Both the position numbers and the translations under genes were made by a program. From Gluconobacter aidae (GTDB lineage: Bacteria > Pseudomonadota > Alphaproteobacteria > Acetobacterales > Acetobacteraceae), in the NCBI RefSeq assembly GCF_009547075.1, contig NZ_WIPH01000001.1:124001-188000 (forward strand): a stretch of 64,000 nt of DNA, written 5' to 3'. Below the pieces are notes generated by a model. It had not been told where the DNA came from and ran no database searches. It saw only the letters and a list, made by a program, of their open reading frames with translations. This document shows, in pieces, positions 55,000 to 64,000 of the stretch (position 1 is the first letter of the stretch; every line of letters begins with the position of its first letter).

Positions 55000-55821
55000 G
55001 TGTCTTCCTCCATTTCCGCCATGCCCGCCATTCCGCAGTATGTCTCCATCATCAAGGATGAAGAGTCTTCGGCGAACAGGTGGGAAAAAACAAGCGTCTC
55101 TGCCCAGCAGGCCGTCACGGCCTTCCAGAAGGATGCCGCGTCGATCAAGACGCCGGAGCAGCTTCTGAAAAACTACAAGGCCCTCACGGTGGTGCTCGGG
55201 GCCTATGGAATGTCTTCTGTCATCGGTCAGACGGCGGTCATCAAGGATCTCATGACGCAGGATCCGACCTCGTCCAAATCCCTGGCCCAGACCAGCGGAA
55301 ATTCGGCCTGGAAGGCGTTTGCAAATGCCTTTTCCAACTGGTCGACCTCGCCTCTGGCATCTTCCGCTACCGTGCAGAGCATCACGCAGAGTTACCTGAC
55401 CAACAGTTACGAAGACAGCCTGCAGACAGAGACGCCGGGTCTGGGGGATGCGCTGTATTTCACCCGGACGGCCACGACAGACATGACGCTCGCCAATGTG
55501 ATGTCAGACCCGAAGCTTCTGAAGGTGGCTGAGGTTGTCTCCGGTTTTGATACGACGCAGTTTGGCGCGCTGGATTATGACCAGCAGGTCCGTCTGCTTG
55601 GATCGAAGCTGGATTTGTCCAAACTCAGCACGAAGCAGGGAATCCAGCAGTTCGCGCAGCAATATCTTGCCCTGCTGCAGATCCATCCCGTTACGAGCAC
55701 GACGCCGGCAAGCATGCTGACCCTCTATGGCGGGAGCGGCTCCGGTACGAGCATTCTGTCCCTCTTTACCGGCAATTCGAGCAGCGACAGTAGTGCGTCA
55801 CTGTATTCCGCCCTGTTCTGA
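55000..55821 (+). CDS. DUF1217 family protein
   Basis: A 273-residue, Ser/Thr-rich, largely helical protein without signal peptide. DUF1217 traits are AVTAFQKDAASIKTPEQLL, LLKNYKALTVVLGAYGM, SYEDSLQ, ALYFTRTATTDM and LLGSKLDLSKL. In other alphaproteobacteria DUF1217 genes are usually in flagellar clusters; no flagellar gene is seen here. It starts at GTG 55000 after TCGGAGA, which lies in a small CTCC/GGAG hairpin. The C-terminus is low in complexity (GNSSSDSSASL). Confidence 0.75.
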   Translation: MSSSISAMPAIPQYVSIIKDEESSANRWEKTSVSAQQAVTAFQKDAASIKTPEQLLKNYKALTVVLGAYGMSSVIGQTAVIKDLMTQDPTSSKSLAQTSGNSAWKAFANAFSNWSTSPLASSATVQSITQSYLTNSYEDSLQTETPGLGDALYFTRTATTDMTLANVMSDPKLLKVAEVVSGFDTTQFGALDYDQQVRLLGSKLDLSKLSTKQGIQQFAQQYLALLQIHPVTSTTPASMLTLYGGSGSGTSILSLFTGNSSSDSSASLYSALF

Positions 55822-55867
55822 GCCTCTTTCCTGACGTGACATCAACCGGGAGGGCCTGTATCGCAGA

Positions 55868-55887
55868 CACCTGACGGATTTCAGGTG
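55868..55887 (+). promoter_or_regulatory. Inverted repeat before the decarboxylase gene
   Basis: CACCTGA (55868-55874) and TCAGGTG (55881-55887) form a perfect 7-bp stem with a 6-nt spacer, directly before the AAGGG Shine-Dalgarno. It may be an operator or an mRNA hairpin. Confidence 0.4.
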
Positions 55888-55899
55888 AAGGGATAATTC

Positions 55900-57327
55900 A
55901 TGGCCGGACTGGACCCCACCGACTGGCGCAATATTCGCGACATCGGACACCGGATGCTGGACGAGGTCTTTGACCGCATGGAGCATGTGGGAGAGGGGCC
56001 CGTCTGGAGACCCATGCCCTCTTCTGCCCGGCAGGCCCTGAAGGAGGGACTCCCGGAAAAGGGACATTCCCTCGACGATCTGTACGGGCGTTATCTTGAT
56101 CTGGTCGTGCCTTATGGTGTGGGGAATACCCATCCCGGTTTTATGGGATGGGTGCATGGCGCGGGAACGCCGGTCGGGATGCTGGCGGAAATGCTGGCTG
56201 GTGGCCTGAATGCCAATTGTGGCGGGCGCGATCATGCGCCGGTTGAGGTCGAGCGTGAGGTTATTCGCTGGGCCCTGCAGATGGTCGGCCTGCCGCAGGA
56301 TGGCTCGGGCTGTCTGGTAACGGGCTCGTCCATGGCCAACTTCATCAGCGTGATTACGGCAAGCCGGGCGCAGGATCCGTCCATCCGGAAGGAAGGCATC
56401 GGTGGTCGCAGGCTTGTGGGTTATGCCGCGACGACCGCTCATGGTTGTCTGCCGCGGGCGTTTGATCTGGCGGGGCTGGGAAGCGAGGCGCTGCGTCGTG
56501 TTCCCGTGCTGGCGGATCATCGCATGGATGTCAGCGCCTTGCGGAACATGATCGTAAAGGACAGGAAGGCCGGTTTCGTGCCGTTCATGGTTGCGAGCAC
56601 GGCCGGAACCGTCGACTGCGGGGCGATTGACGATCTGGTGGCGATCGAGGCGGTCACCCGTGAGGCCGGGCTCTGGTTCCATGTGGATGCGGCATTCGGG
56701 GCGCTGGCCTGTCTTTCAGCGCGGTTTCAGCCGCAGCTTGCGGGGATCGGGAAAGCAGACAGTCTGGCTTTTGATTTCCATAAATGGGCGCAGGTTCCCT
56801 ATGACGCGGGCTGCGTGCTGGTGCGCGACAGTCGCAAACATGCGGCGGCTTTTGCGCAGTCCCTGGATTACCTCGTGCGTGAAGAGCGCGGGCTTGCGGC
56901 CGGGGCACCCTGGTTCTGTGACTTCGGGCCGGATCTGTCACGCGGTTTCCGGGCGCTCAAGGTCTGGATGACGCTGGGCCATTACGGGGCCGGGCGCATG
57001 GGAGAAATGGTCGAGACATGCTGTGACGTGGCCGCAGATCTGGCCAGGCGTGTGGAGCGGACGGACGGGCTGGTCCTGCTGGCGCCGGTGACGCTGAATA
57101 TCGTCTGCTTCGGGATCGACGGACTTGAAGATGCCGAAGTCTCGGAACTGGTGCAGGACCTGCATGAAAGCGGGATCGCCGCGCCGTCCACAACCAGAAT
57201 CAATGGCCGGCTGGCGGTGCGGGCGGCGATCGTCAATCACCGGACCACGACCGTTCATACCGACCGGATGCTGGACGCTGTTATTGCGCTGCGCGACGAG
57301 CGCCTGAAGGCGCGAACAGGGCGCTGA
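55900..57327 (+). CDS. Pyridoxal-dependent amino acid decarboxylase (aromatic group II family)
   Basis: A 475-residue group II PLP decarboxylase. PLP Lys near 296 in [15 protein letters not shown], the stacking His in [10 protein letters not shown], Asp in [11 protein letters not shown], and N-terminal [20 protein letters not shown]. It resembles aromatic-L-amino-acid/tyrosine/tryptophan decarboxylases; the substrate cannot be assigned by reading. It stands alone on the plus strand and its end overlaps cobT antisense by 47 bases. An inverted repeat sits in its short leader. Confidence 0.88.
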   Translation: MAGLDPTDWRNIRDIGHRMLDEVFDRMEHVGEGPVWRPMPSSARQALKEGLPEKGHSLDDLYGRYLDLVVPYGVGNTHPGFMGWVHGAGTPVGMLAEMLAGGLNANCGGRDHAPVEVEREVIRWALQMVGLPQDGSGCLVTGSSMANFISVITASRAQDPSIRKEGIGGRRLVGYAATTAHGCLPRAFDLAGLGSEALRRVPVLADHRMDVSALRNMIVKDRKAGFVPFMVASTAGTVDCGAIDDLVAIEAVTREAGLWFHVDAAFGALACLSARFQPQLAGIGKADSLAFDFHKWAQVPYDAGCVLVRDSRKHAAAFAQSLDYLVREERGLAAGAPWFCDFGPDLSRGFRALKVWMTLGHYGAGRMGEMVETCCDVAADLARRVERTDGLVLLAPVTLNIVCFGIDGLEDAEVSELVQDLHESGIAAPSTTRINGRLAVRAAIVNHRTTTVHTDRMLDAVIALRDERLKARTGR

Positions 57328-59155
57328 GTTGGGCCATCATGGTTCCGCCGAGGTCTTCGGCGGAACTGATGGTGACGCTGTTGCGGTAATAGCGCGTGAC
57401 GTCATGGCCGATACCGATAGCCAGAAGTTCCGTCCCGCGATCCGCCTCGATCCGGGCGATCACCTTGCGCAGATGGTCTTCCAGATAGTTGTGCGGATTG
57501 GCGGAGAACGTGCTGTCATCGACCGGCGCGCCATCGGAAATCACCATCAGGATATGGCGGTGTTCCGGGCGGCGGCGCAGCCGTTTCCAGGCCCAGAGCA
57601 GGGCTTCGCCGTCGATGTTTTCCTTTAATAATCCGTCACGCAGCATCAGGCCCAGATTGCGCCGGGCGCGCCGCAGGGGTGTGTCCGCATCCTTGTAGAT
57701 GATGTGGCGCAGATCGTTCAGGCGTCCCGGCTGGGGCGTGCGCCCGTTTTTGAGCCAGCGCTCACGGCTCTGGCCACCTTTCCACTGGCGGGTCGTGAAT
57801 CCGAGAACTTCGACCTTCACGCCGCAGCGTTCGAGCGTGCGGGCCAGAATGTCGCCGCAGATGGCGGCCGTGCCGATCGGTCGACCCCGCATGGAACCTG
57901 AATTGTCGATCAGAAGGGTGACGACCGTGTCGCGGAACTTCGTCTCGCATTCATGCTTGCACGATAGCGGAAGGGTCGGATTGGTCACGACCCGCGACAG
58001 GCGCCCGGCGTCGAGAATGCCTTCCTCCTGCTCGAACTCCCAGCGGCGCTGCTGCTGCGCCATGAGGCGGCGTTGCAGCCGGTGCGCAAGGCGTGAGACC
58101 AGGCCATGGAGCTGGGACATCTGCTGGTCGAGTTTCTGGCGCAGGCGGTCCAGTTCGTCAGGGTCGCACAGATCGGACGCGTTCACTTCCTCATCGAAAT
58201 CGGTGGTGTACGCCTTGTAGGTATTGGGGGCTTCGGAAGGTCCGGTGTCGGCCTGCTGGTCTGACGGTCCGGCAGCTTCTTCGGTGCCGTCTTCCGACAT
58301 CTCGGCGGATTCCGTGGCCTCGCTTTCGCCGGAAAGGCCGGTCTCTCCGCTCTCGGGCTGGTAGCCGTTTTCTTCCTCTTCGGTGGCGGCAGGAGCCTGC
58401 TGGTCCTGACCTTCTGTCTCAGGCGCGTCGCTGTCCGTTGTTTCCTCTTCGTCGGATGGCAGATCAGACGGTGCCATCTGCTCTTCGTCCTCATCGGGGA
58501 CAGTGGTGAGCTTGCAGGCGCCGAGGAAGCGGGTTGTGGCGCGGGCGAAGGCCGTCTGGTCGCTCTGGGTGCGGGCCATGTCGGCAAGCGCGGCTTTTGC
58601 GGCGGGCGTCAGGGACGCGCGCCATTCGTCCAGAGCCGCGCCGGCCTGAACAGGCATGGGTTGGCCGCTCATGGCTTCTCGGGCAAGGAGATCCAGCGCG
58701 ACGGGAGCCGGCATGTCCTCGCGCGTTTTCATCCGGTTGCAGCCCAGTTCGGCGCAATGCTGGGCGACGCGCTGTTCCAGATTGGCGCGTACGCCTGCCA
58801 TGTGGCGTGAGCCGTAGACTTCGCAACGGGCCTGTTCCAGCGCATCGAACGCCTGGCGGGCTACGGGTTCAGCCGGTGCGCCTGTCTCTTTCTGGGCATG
58901 ATGCCGCATTCGCAGGGCAGCGGAATCGGCGGCCCCCCGGATCTTGCGGATTTCCCAGTCGTGCATATGGCGCGACAGATAGGGCAGTTCCACATTGCCG
59001 GCAGCGGTGGCGTTCTGACGGCTTTCGTTGACGGCACCCTGAAAATCCACGCCCTGTTCCGGCGCTCCGCCCATGGCGCGCAGGGTGGCGATGGTGGCCT
59101 GACGGAAGCGTTCCTGCCGCTCTTCGTCGGTGAGGGAAGTCTTGGGAGCAGACAA
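57281..59155 (-). CDS. cobT: Cobaltochelatase subunit CobT
   Basis: About 624 residues. It is part of the CobNST complex that inserts cobalt into hydrogenobyrinic acid a,c-diamide in aerobic B12 synthesis. A long acidic linker rich in Glu/Asp/Pro/Ser (about 215-310) leads to a C-terminal VWA domain whose MIDAS motif is in [13 protein letters not shown]. The TTG at 59155 (giving [17 protein letters not shown]) matches the family N-terminus and lies 4 bases after the cobS stop; an ATG at 59227 would overlap cobS by 68 bases and seems less likely. Confidence 0.92.
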   Translation of the reverse strand: MSAPKTSLTDEERQERFRQATIATLRAMGGAPEQGVDFQGAVNESRQNATAAGNVELPYLSRHMHDWEIRKIRGAADSAALRMRHHAQKETGAPAEPVARQAFDALEQARCEVYGSRHMAGVRANLEQRVAQHCAELGCNRMKTREDMPAPVALDLLAREAMSGQPMPVQAGAALDEWRASLTPAAKAALADMARTQSDQTAFARATTRFLGACKLTTVPDEDEEQMAPSDLPSDEEETTDSDAPETEGQDQQAPAATEEEENGYQPESGETGLSGESEATESAEMSEDGTEEAAGPSDQQADTGPSEAPNTYKAYTTDFDEEVNASDLCDPDELDRLRQKLDQQMSQLHGLVSRLAHRLQRRLMAQQQRRWEFEQEEGILDAGRLSRVVTNPTLPLSCKHECETKFRDTVVTLLIDNSGSMRGRPIGTAAICGDILARTLERCGVKVEVLGFTTRQWKGGQSRERWLKNGRTPQPGRLNDLRHIIYKDADTPLRRARRNLGLMLRDGLLKENIDGEALLWAWKRLRRRPEHRHILMVISDGAPVDDSTFSANPHNYLEDHLRKVIARIEADRGTELLAIGIGHDVTRYYRNSVTISSAEDLGGTMMAQLSALFAPSGARRAAQ

Positions 59156-59159
59156 GGGA

Positions 59160-60176
59160 TCAGGCCAGCGGTGAGGCGTTGAAGCAGCGCTGGTAGTATT
59201 CAGCCACGATTCCGCGCTCGGCCTCATCGCATTTGTTGAGGAAGGTGAGGCGGAAGGAGAATGCCACGTCGTTGAAGATGCGGTTGTTCTCAGCCCAGGC
59301 GATGACGGCGCGCGGGGACATGACCGTGGAGATGTCTCCGGCCATGAAGCCGGAGCGCGTGAGGTTCGCCAGGGCGACCATGCGCTCGACCAGCGTCGTG
59401 GCGTCCTTGTCCTTTGCGGGGATTTTCAGCTTGGACGTGACGATGCCGACTTCCTGCTCCAGCGGCAGATAGTTCAGGGTTGCGACAATGTTCCAGCGGT
59501 CCATCTGACCCTGATTGATCTGCTGGGTGCCGTGATACAGACCGGTCGTGTCACCCAGACCCACCGTGTTGGCGGTGGCGAACAGGCGGAAAGCGGGGTT
59601 CGGACGGATGACGCGGTTCTGGTCCAGAAGGGTCAGGTGTCCTTCGGCTTCCAGCACGCGCTGGATGACGAACATCACATCCGGGCGGCCGGCGTCATAT
59701 TCGTCGAAGATCAGGGCGCAGGGATGCTGGAGGCACCAGGGCAGCAGGCCTTCACGGAATTCCGTGATCTGCTTGCCGTCCTTGAGCACGATCGCGTCCT
59801 TGCCGATCAGGTCGATCCGCGACACATGGCTGTCGAGATTGATCCGGACGCAGGGCCAGTTCAGGCGCGCGGCGATCTGCTCGATATGGGAGGACTTTCC
59901 GGTACCGTGGAAGCCCTGGACCATGACGCGCCTGTTGAAGGCAAACCCTGCCAGAATGGCGCGTGTGGTGTCCTCGTCGAATTTGTAGGACGGGTCGATG
60001 TCGGGGACATGTTCCGTGCGCACGGAATAGGCCGGGACCTGCATGTCCGTGCGGATGCCGAAGACTTCTGCCGAGGAGACCATGAGATCGGGCGCGCCGA
60101 GAACGCTGGTCGGGACCGCAGCATTTTCAGCGGTGGTCACGGCTTCCGGGGTATCGATCGTCGCGAAATCACTCAT
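59160..60176 (-). CDS. cobS: Cobaltochelatase subunit CobS (AAA+ ATPase)
   Basis: A 338-residue AAA+ ATPase. It drives cobalt insertion together with CobT and CobN. Walker A is [18 protein letters not shown] (residues 88-105), Walker B is [14 protein letters not shown], and the sensor region has [17 protein letters not shown]. Length matches P. denitrificans CobS (332). It is cotranscribed with cobT (4-base gap) and follows a J-domain gene by 85 bases. cobN is not in the window. Confidence 0.95.
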   Translation of the reverse strand: MSDFATIDTPEAVTTAENAAVPTSVLGAPDLMVSSAEVFGIRTDMQVPAYSVRTEHVPDIDPSYKFDEDTTRAILAGFAFNRRVMVQGFHGTGKSSHIEQIAARLNWPCVRINLDSHVSRIDLIGKDAIVLKDGKQITEFREGLLPWCLQHPCALIFDEYDAGRPDVMFVIQRVLEAEGHLTLLDQNRVIRPNPAFRLFATANTVGLGDTTGLYHGTQQINQGQMDRWNIVATLNYLPLEQEVGIVTSKLKIPAKDKDATTLVERMVALANLTRSGFMAGDISTVMSPRAVIAWAENNRIFNDVAFSFRLTFLNKCDEAERGIVAEYYQRCFNASPLA

Positions 60177-60261
60177 GGGACTTTTGGGCTTTCTCTGGCT
60201 CTTGGATCAGGACGTTCTGGAGAAGATGGAGCCTCGGCGTCCTGTGTTCCAGTCTAAAAAT

Positions 60262-60882
60262 TCAGGAAACGAAATCACCCTGCCGCGTGAAATGGCCTTT
60301 CAGCACGGCATAGGCGGAACCGATGGCCTTGAAACGCTCTTCGGATTTCGCATCGCCGATATTCGCGTCAGGGTGATGCTGGCGGGCGAGGGTGCGATAA
60401 CGGGTTTTCACGTCATCGAAAGAGACGGGCCAGGTCAGATCCAGTGTCGCAAGCGGCTGGCGCAGGGGCTCGGGGATTCCGCTGGCCTGGGCGGACGCGC
60501 GCTGTCGGGCCGCATCTTTCGCCCGCTCGGCCCGGCTGTGACGGGTCGTGCCGAGAATGTCGAGCGGGTCGAGGATGTCGTCCTCGTTGAACTCGGCCTT
60601 GTTGGCCGTGCCGGTGCCGAGCTTCCAGGATGGGCGCTGCCATGAGACGTCTGCCCGCAGATGCGCTTCGATCTGGCCCGGCGTCATACCGCGATAGAAG
60701 TCCCAGCGGGAATTGTACTCGCGGACATGCTCAAGGCAGAACCAGAAATACGAGCGCAGGGCATCACGTCCACGCGGCGCACGGTAGCCCGCAGGTTCGT
60801 TGCAGCCCGGATGGTCGCAGACCTGTTCCGGCGCGTCAGGATCGGGATCGAAGGCCCGGTGTCTGGTGGATTTGCGCTGCAT
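60262..60882 (-). CDS. J-domain (DnaJ-like) protein
   Basis: A 206-residue protein. The J domain is at the C-terminus (about 140-200), with the HPD motif in [12 protein letters not shown], and is preceded by a region with two Cys ([15 protein letters not shown] and FCLEH) that could bind zinc. It should stimulate an Hsp70 ATPase. A similar J-protein is often upstream of cobS in alphaproteobacteria, which may mean a role in CobST assembly; that is inference. ATG 60882 is used; TTG 60900 is an alternative. Confidence 0.85.
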   Translation of the reverse strand: MQRKSTRHRAFDPDPDAPEQVCDHPGCNEPAGYRAPRGRDALRSYFWFCLEHVREYNSRWDFYRGMTPGQIEAHLRADVSWQRPSWKLGTGTANKAEFNEDDILDPLDILGTTRHSRAERAKDAARQRASAQASGIPEPLRQPLATLDLTWPVSFDDVKTRYRTLARQHHPDANIGDAKSEERFKAIGSAYAVLKGHFTRQGDFVS

Positions 60883-60951
60883 GGTGTCTGATATGGGCAA
60901 TCACAGCCGCACGATGCAAGCGGCCATTCCTCCAGCCGGACGATTTTCATC

Positions 60952-61266
60952 ATGTCTGAAACAGCTTCACGCTCTTCCGCGCCACACTCCACCCGACGGG
61001 AACGGATCGAGGCGATCCTTCGACGGGAACTGTCGCCCACGACACTCGAGATCCAGGATGACAGCGCCCGTCATGCCCATCATGCCGGGGCGAAGGCTCT
61101 TGGGGGTGGAGGGGAGACGCATTTCAATGTGGCCATCACGAGCGCGCGGTTTGATGGGCTGAACCGGGTGGCGCGCCATCGGCTGGTCAATGCTCTGCTG
61201 GCCGAGGAGTTCAGTTCCGGGCTGCATGCGCTGTCTTTGGTCGTGCATGGAGAGAAAAACCCATGA
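60952..61266 (+). CDS. bolA: BolA family protein
   Basis: A 104-residue BolA-fold protein. The core is RRERIEAILRRELSPTTLEIQDDS, given in part, with ETHFNVAITSARFDGLNRVARHR holding the signature (THFNV, RHRLVN), followed by HALSLVVHG. BolA proteins work with monothiol glutaredoxins in Fe-S cluster handling or as regulators. Divergent from the J-protein/cobST operon; its stop overlaps the next gene by 4 bases. Confidence 0.92.
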   Translation: MSETASRSSAPHSTRRERIEAILRRELSPTTLEIQDDSARHAHHAGAKALGGGGETHFNVAITSARFDGLNRVARHRLVNALLAEEFSSGLHALSLVVHGEKNP

Positions 61267-61856
61267 AACGTGCTCTGCTGGCCCTCCTTCTGCTGTCAGG
61301 CTGCGCGACGGGTGGCTATGGCCACCTGCCTGTGGCCGAGCAGAACGACGTGCATCGTATCGAGGCCTATCTGAACGGTCTTCAGGGATTGCAGGCCGCC
61401 TTCCTGCAACATGGACCGGATGCCGGGGAGAGTGCGGGACGTTTTTCCTATATTCCGGGGCATCTGAGGCTGGATTATGTGGCGCCGCATCCGATGGAAC
61501 TCGTCGCGGGTGACGGGCACCTCGTGCTCGACGACCGGGCAACGGGCGCAGTGACGCATCTGTCGCTTCGGCACAATCCGCTCGGTCTGCTGCTGAAATA
61601 TCCGATCCGGTTTGATGGTGACGTTCAGGTTACGGATGTGCGGCATGGGGACGGATCGCTGCAGATTTCGGTCGCGCAGGCGGATAATCCGTCGCAGGGG
61701 TTGCTGACGATCCAGTTTTCGGATGTGAACGGTCAGCTCGGTTTGATCGGGTTGCAGGGTGTGGACGCCCGACAGCATCATTTCGGTGTGGAGCTTTCCG
61801 CTGTGCGGCAGGGCGTGGCAATCACTCCGTCCGTCTTCACGCCGCCCGCGGGATAG
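61263..61856 (+). CDS. LolA-like outer-membrane lipoprotein carrier domain protein, itself a lipoprotein
   Basis: A 197-residue protein. The signal peptide ends in a clear lipobox LLSGC (Cys14), so the mature protein is anchored by lipid. The body is LolA-like: [34 protein letters not shown] (in part), [12 protein letters not shown] and [11 protein letters not shown]. Soluble LolA carriers lack a lipobox, so this could act as a LolB-like receptor, or as an unrelated LolA-fold lipoprotein. ATGA overlap with bolA; its end overlaps lipB antisense by 20 bases. Confidence 0.8.
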   Translation: MKRALLALLLLSGCATGGYGHLPVAEQNDVHRIEAYLNGLQGLQAAFLQHGPDAGESAGRFSYIPGHLRLDYVAPHPMELVAGDGHLVLDDRATGAVTHLSLRHNPLGLLLKYPIRFDGDVQVTDVRHGDGSLQISVAQADNPSQGLLTIQFSDVNGQLGLIGLQGVDARQHHFGVELSAVRQGVAITPSVFTPPAG

Positions 61857-62520
61857 AACCGAACCGTCCCGGCCATGCGGCGGCAAGAGCGTTATCAAGA
61901 TCCGCCATCGTCAGGCTGCTGTCGAATCGCTGGAGACTGGTGACGCCGAACTCGCGGATGCCGCAGGGCACGATTCCATCGAAATCGGTCAGATCGGGAC
62001 TGACATTGATCGAAACGCCATGCCAGCTGACCCAGCGGCTGACGCGGATGCCCAGAGCCCCGATCTTGGCTTCCAGACCTGTGAGAGGATCGATCGTCCA
62101 GACGCCGATCCGGCCTTCGCGGGTAAAGGCCGTGACGCCGAGCCGGGCGAGGGCGTCGGTCATCCAGCCTTCCAGTCCCGCGACAAAAGCGCGCAGGTCG
62201 CGGGGCGGGACGGTGCCGTTGGGCTTCGTCAGATCCATCATGACATAACCGAGCCTCTGTCCCGGCCCGTGATAGGTCCACTGGCCGCCGCGTCCGGCGG
62301 AATAGGTCGGATAACCGTGAGGATTATAGAGGTCCGCGTCTTTGGCGGAGGTGCCTGCCGTAAAGACGGGAGGATGCTCCACAAGCCAGACCAGCGGTTC
62401 TGCTATGCCCTGATGAATGGCCCGCGCACGCTCCTCCATGAAGGTCAGGGCTTCGGGGTAGGGGATCAGTCCCGGAGAAGATTTCCACAAAATTTCTTCA
62501 CAAATCTCATTTCGGGTCAT
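61837..62520 (-). CDS. lipB: Octanoyl-ACP:protein octanoyltransferase LipB
   Basis: A 227-residue transferase that starts protein lipoylation. Catalytic Cys at about 186 in [14 protein letters not shown], Lys at about 152 in [14 protein letters not shown], and the conserved [18 protein letters not shown] loop. I use ATG 62520 because GAGGG lies 4 bases upstream; ATG 62538, six codons earlier, has no Shine-Dalgarno. It is convergent with the LolA-like lipoprotein gene and divergent from tRNA-Leu. Confidence 0.94.
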   Translation of the reverse strand: MTRNEICEEILWKSSPGLIPYPEALTFMEERARAIHQGIAEPLVWLVEHPPVFTAGTSAKDADLYNPHGYPTYSAGRGGQWTYHGPGQRLGYVMMDLTKPNGTVPPRDLRAFVAGLEGWMTDALARLGVTAFTREGRIGVWTIDPLTGLEAKIGALGIRVSRWVSWHGVSINVSPDLTDFDGIVPCGIREFGVTSLQRFDSSLTMADLDNALAAAWPGRFGSIPRAA

Positions 62521-62597
62521 TGCCCTCGTTTTCGGCATCAGCTATAGCCCCTCCCACACCGGACGGTCATGCACGAAGCAGGATCGTTTGTCACGGG

Positions 62598-62683
62598 GCG
62601 GCCGTGGCGGAATGGTAGACGCGCAAGCTTGAGGTGCTTGTGGGGGCAACCCCGTGGAAGTTCGAGTCTTCTCGGCCGCACCA
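62598..62683 (+). tRNA. tRNA-Leu (anticodon GAG)
   Basis: An 86-nt tRNA with encoded CCA. Acceptor GCGGCCG (62598-62604) pairs with CGGCCGC (62673-62679), discriminator A at 62680. Anticodon stem CAAGC/GCTTG encloses TTGAGGT, anticodon GAG (62631-62633). The long variable arm (about GTGGGGGCAACCCCGT) is typical of leucine. It complements the UAG isoacceptor at 8756. The 207 bases up to galU show no clear terminator. Confidence 0.98.
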
Positions 62684-62890
62684 CTGACATTCAGATGTCG
62701 GTGTATTCAGTAAAAATCAGACATCACAAATAAACCCCACTGGGGAATGAAGCGTTTCCTGTCAGTTCTCTGGTCTGCGCCATTTTGTTGCCAGACTACT
62801 GAGACAGGGGTATTGCTCTTGCGTCCTTGAGAGCGTCCGGACTTTCGGTTCGACGATCGGGCGTCATTTTCGGCTGATGTGTGAGGTTTC

Positions 62891-63775
62891 GTGATCAAGC
62901 CACTGAAAAAAGCTGTCCTTCCGGTTGCCGGTCTCGGTACGCGCTTCCTGCCCGCGACCAAGGCCATGCCGAAGGAAATGCTTCCTGTCGTCGATAAGCC
63001 GCTGATTCAGTACGCGATCGATGAAGCCCGCGAGGCCGGGATCGAAGAGTTCTGTCTGGTGACCGGCCGCGGCAAAGACAGTCTGATCGATTATTTCGAC
63101 ATTGCCTATGAACTCGAAGCAACGCTCAGGGAACGTGGCAAGAAGAGTGCGCTTGAAGCACTTGCGCCCAGTGGGATGCAGGCGGGCTCTCTCGTCGCCG
63201 TGCGCCAGCAGGAGCCGTTGGGCCTGGGGCACGCGATCTGGTGTGCGCGTTCGTTTATCGGGGACGATCCGTTTGCCATCCTGCTCCCGGACGATATCGT
63301 CAAGGGACGCAGTTGCATCGGCCAGCTGGTTGAGGCTTACAATCAGACCGGCGGCAATGTCGTGGCAGTCACGGAAGTTCCGCGCGAGCATACGAACCGT
63401 TACGGCATCCTGGATGTCGGCAGTGACGATGGCAAGCTGGTCGAGGTCAAGGGACTGGTCGAGAAGCCGGCCCCGGAAGACGCGCCTTCGAACCTGTCCA
63501 TCATCGGTCGCTATGTGCTGACACAGGATGTCATGAAATATCTGGCGAAGCTGGAACGCGGTGCGGGCAATGAAGTCCAACTGACGGATGCAATGGCCAA
63601 GACGATCGGTGAAGTCCCGTTCCATGGTCTCCGCTATGAAGGTACGCGTTATGACTGCGGTGACAAGGCGGGCTTCCTCGAAGCGCAGATCGCGTTCTCG
63701 ATCGATCGCGAGGATCTTGGCGCGTCCGTGAAGGCGTTCCTCAAAAAGTACAAGCAGTATGTTGATGCGCCCTGA
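62891..63775 (+). CDS. galU: UTP--glucose-1-phosphate uridylyltransferase
   Basis: A 294-residue enzyme making UDP-glucose. It starts at GTG 62891: MIKPLKKAVLPVAGLGTRF, then PATKAMPKEMLPVVDKP (nucleotide-binding signature), QQEPLGLGHAIWCAR, LLPDDIV (metal Asp) and GLVEKPAPEDAPS. Length is normal for bacterial GalU. UDP-glucose feeds exopolysaccharide and LPS synthesis. Its TGA overlaps an ATG of the damaged phosphohexomutase gene (TGATG), the normal operon spacing from before that gene decayed. Confidence 0.96.
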   Translation: MIKPLKKAVLPVAGLGTRFLPATKAMPKEMLPVVDKPLIQYAIDEAREAGIEEFCLVTGRGKDSLIDYFDIAYELEATLRERGKKSALEALAPSGMQAGSLVAVRQQEPLGLGHAIWCARSFIGDDPFAILLPDDIVKGRSCIGQLVEAYNQTGGNVVAVTEVPREHTNRYGILDVGSDDGKLVEVKGLVEKPAPEDAPSNLSIIGRYVLTQDVMKYLAKLERGAGNEVQLTDAMAKTIGEVPFHGLRYEGTRYDCGDKAGFLEAQIAFSIDREDLGASVKAFLKKYKQYVDAP

Positions 63776-64000
63776 TGCTCTTGCGGCATGAAGTCGATCC
63801 GACGGGCCTGAGGGAATACGATATCCGCGGGATCGTCGGAAAGAGGCTGCATTCCGCCGGCACGGATCGGGTATGGGTCGACGTCCATGCTCTATTTCGC
63901 TGCCGTGTTGGATGACGCTGATGGTGCTGTCATGGTCACGGGAATCCATAATCCGCCCGACCACAACGGCTTCAAGCTGATGATGGGCGGCAAGCCGTTT
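63775..64000 (+). pseudogene. Phosphomannomutase/phosphoglucomutase remnant (internal deletion, frameshift, lost catalytic Ser; cut by window edge)
   Basis: From ATG 63775 the frame reads HEVDPTGLREYDIRGIVGKR, the start of the alpha-D-phosphohexomutase family, but stops at TGA 63913-63915 after 46 codons. From about 63878 the next frame continues the same family: SMLYFAAVLDDADGAVM, then TGIHNPPDHNGFKLMMGGKP to base 64000. The active-site motif is normally TGSHNPP; the phosphoserine codon is ATC (Ile, 63944-63946). The spacing between the two parts is about 50 codons shorter than in intact enzymes. These three defects together make a pseudogene likely. The C-terminal part lies outside the window. 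Confidence 0.8.

Noticed and set aside
57281-60900. Cobalamin riboswitch before the cobST operon
   Set aside because: The upstream stretch is only about 70 bases to bolA, too short for a cobalamin riboswitch, and no B12 box was seen.

Overview
The window is a dense, housekeeping-rich stretch of a high-GC alphaproteobacterial chromosome. The gene order tig-clpP-clpX-lon-hup-(tRNA-Val)-birA-coaX-rnj-proS-lolC-lolD-dnaE is the usual alphaproteobacterial order. Together with aerobic CobS/CobT and an LpxR-type lipid A deacylase it points to Acetobacteraceae. Two genes normally found at conserved spots seem to be missing: the complex I (nuo) operon between hup/tRNA-Val and birA, and sdhE between recG and mfd. 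Both absences fit Gluconobacter, which has a truncated respiratory chain. The genus is an inference; no 16S rRNA is present.

Layout. 1-2780: end of a suf Fe-S assembly operon (sufD, sufS, a SufT-type protein, an A-type carrier). 2725-6997 (minus): RlmD-like rRNA methyltransferase, a DEAD-box helicase with a long basic N-terminal tail, and a CopD-like membrane protein. 7191-15617: NAD(P)HX repair enzyme, tRNA-Leu, trigger factor, ClpP, ClpX, Lon and HU, i.e. a protein quality-control block. 15693-25804: tRNA-Val, birA, coaX, RNase J, proS, lolCD, dnaE. 25841-31360: rpsB with a structured leader, tsf, recO, a small exported protein, parC. 31380-37557: Bpt transferase, cardiolipin synthase, an endonuclease/exonuclease/phosphatase-fold protein with an AI-2E-type membrane protein, sulfurtransferase, cystathionine beta-lyase. 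37562-44363: comM, serA, hisN, kdsB, pheA, dapA, smpB (amino acid and KDO synthesis). 44446-48244: double cold-shock-domain protein, LpxR-like deacylase, degenerate GGDEF-EAL protein. 48323-54046: recG and mfd back to back. 54035-57327: two poorly known proteins and an aromatic amino acid decarboxylase family protein. 57281-60882 (minus): J-domain protein, cobS, cobT. 60952-64000: bolA, LolA-like lipoprotein, lipB, tRNA-Leu, galU and a broken phosphomannomutase/phosphoglucomutase gene at the edge.

I see no prophage, insertion sequence, CRISPR array or defence island. The most useful observations are: (1) the remnant phosphohexomutase gene after galU, with an internal deletion, a frameshift and its catalytic Ser replaced by Ile; (2) the apparent loss of nuo from its conserved site, leaving birA only 19 nt behind a tRNA-Val; (3) the missing sdhE between recG and mfd; (4) an EAL protein whose general-base Glu is Lys; and (5) several structured 5' leaders (hup, rpsB, serA). 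No gap between genes exceeds about 300 bases.
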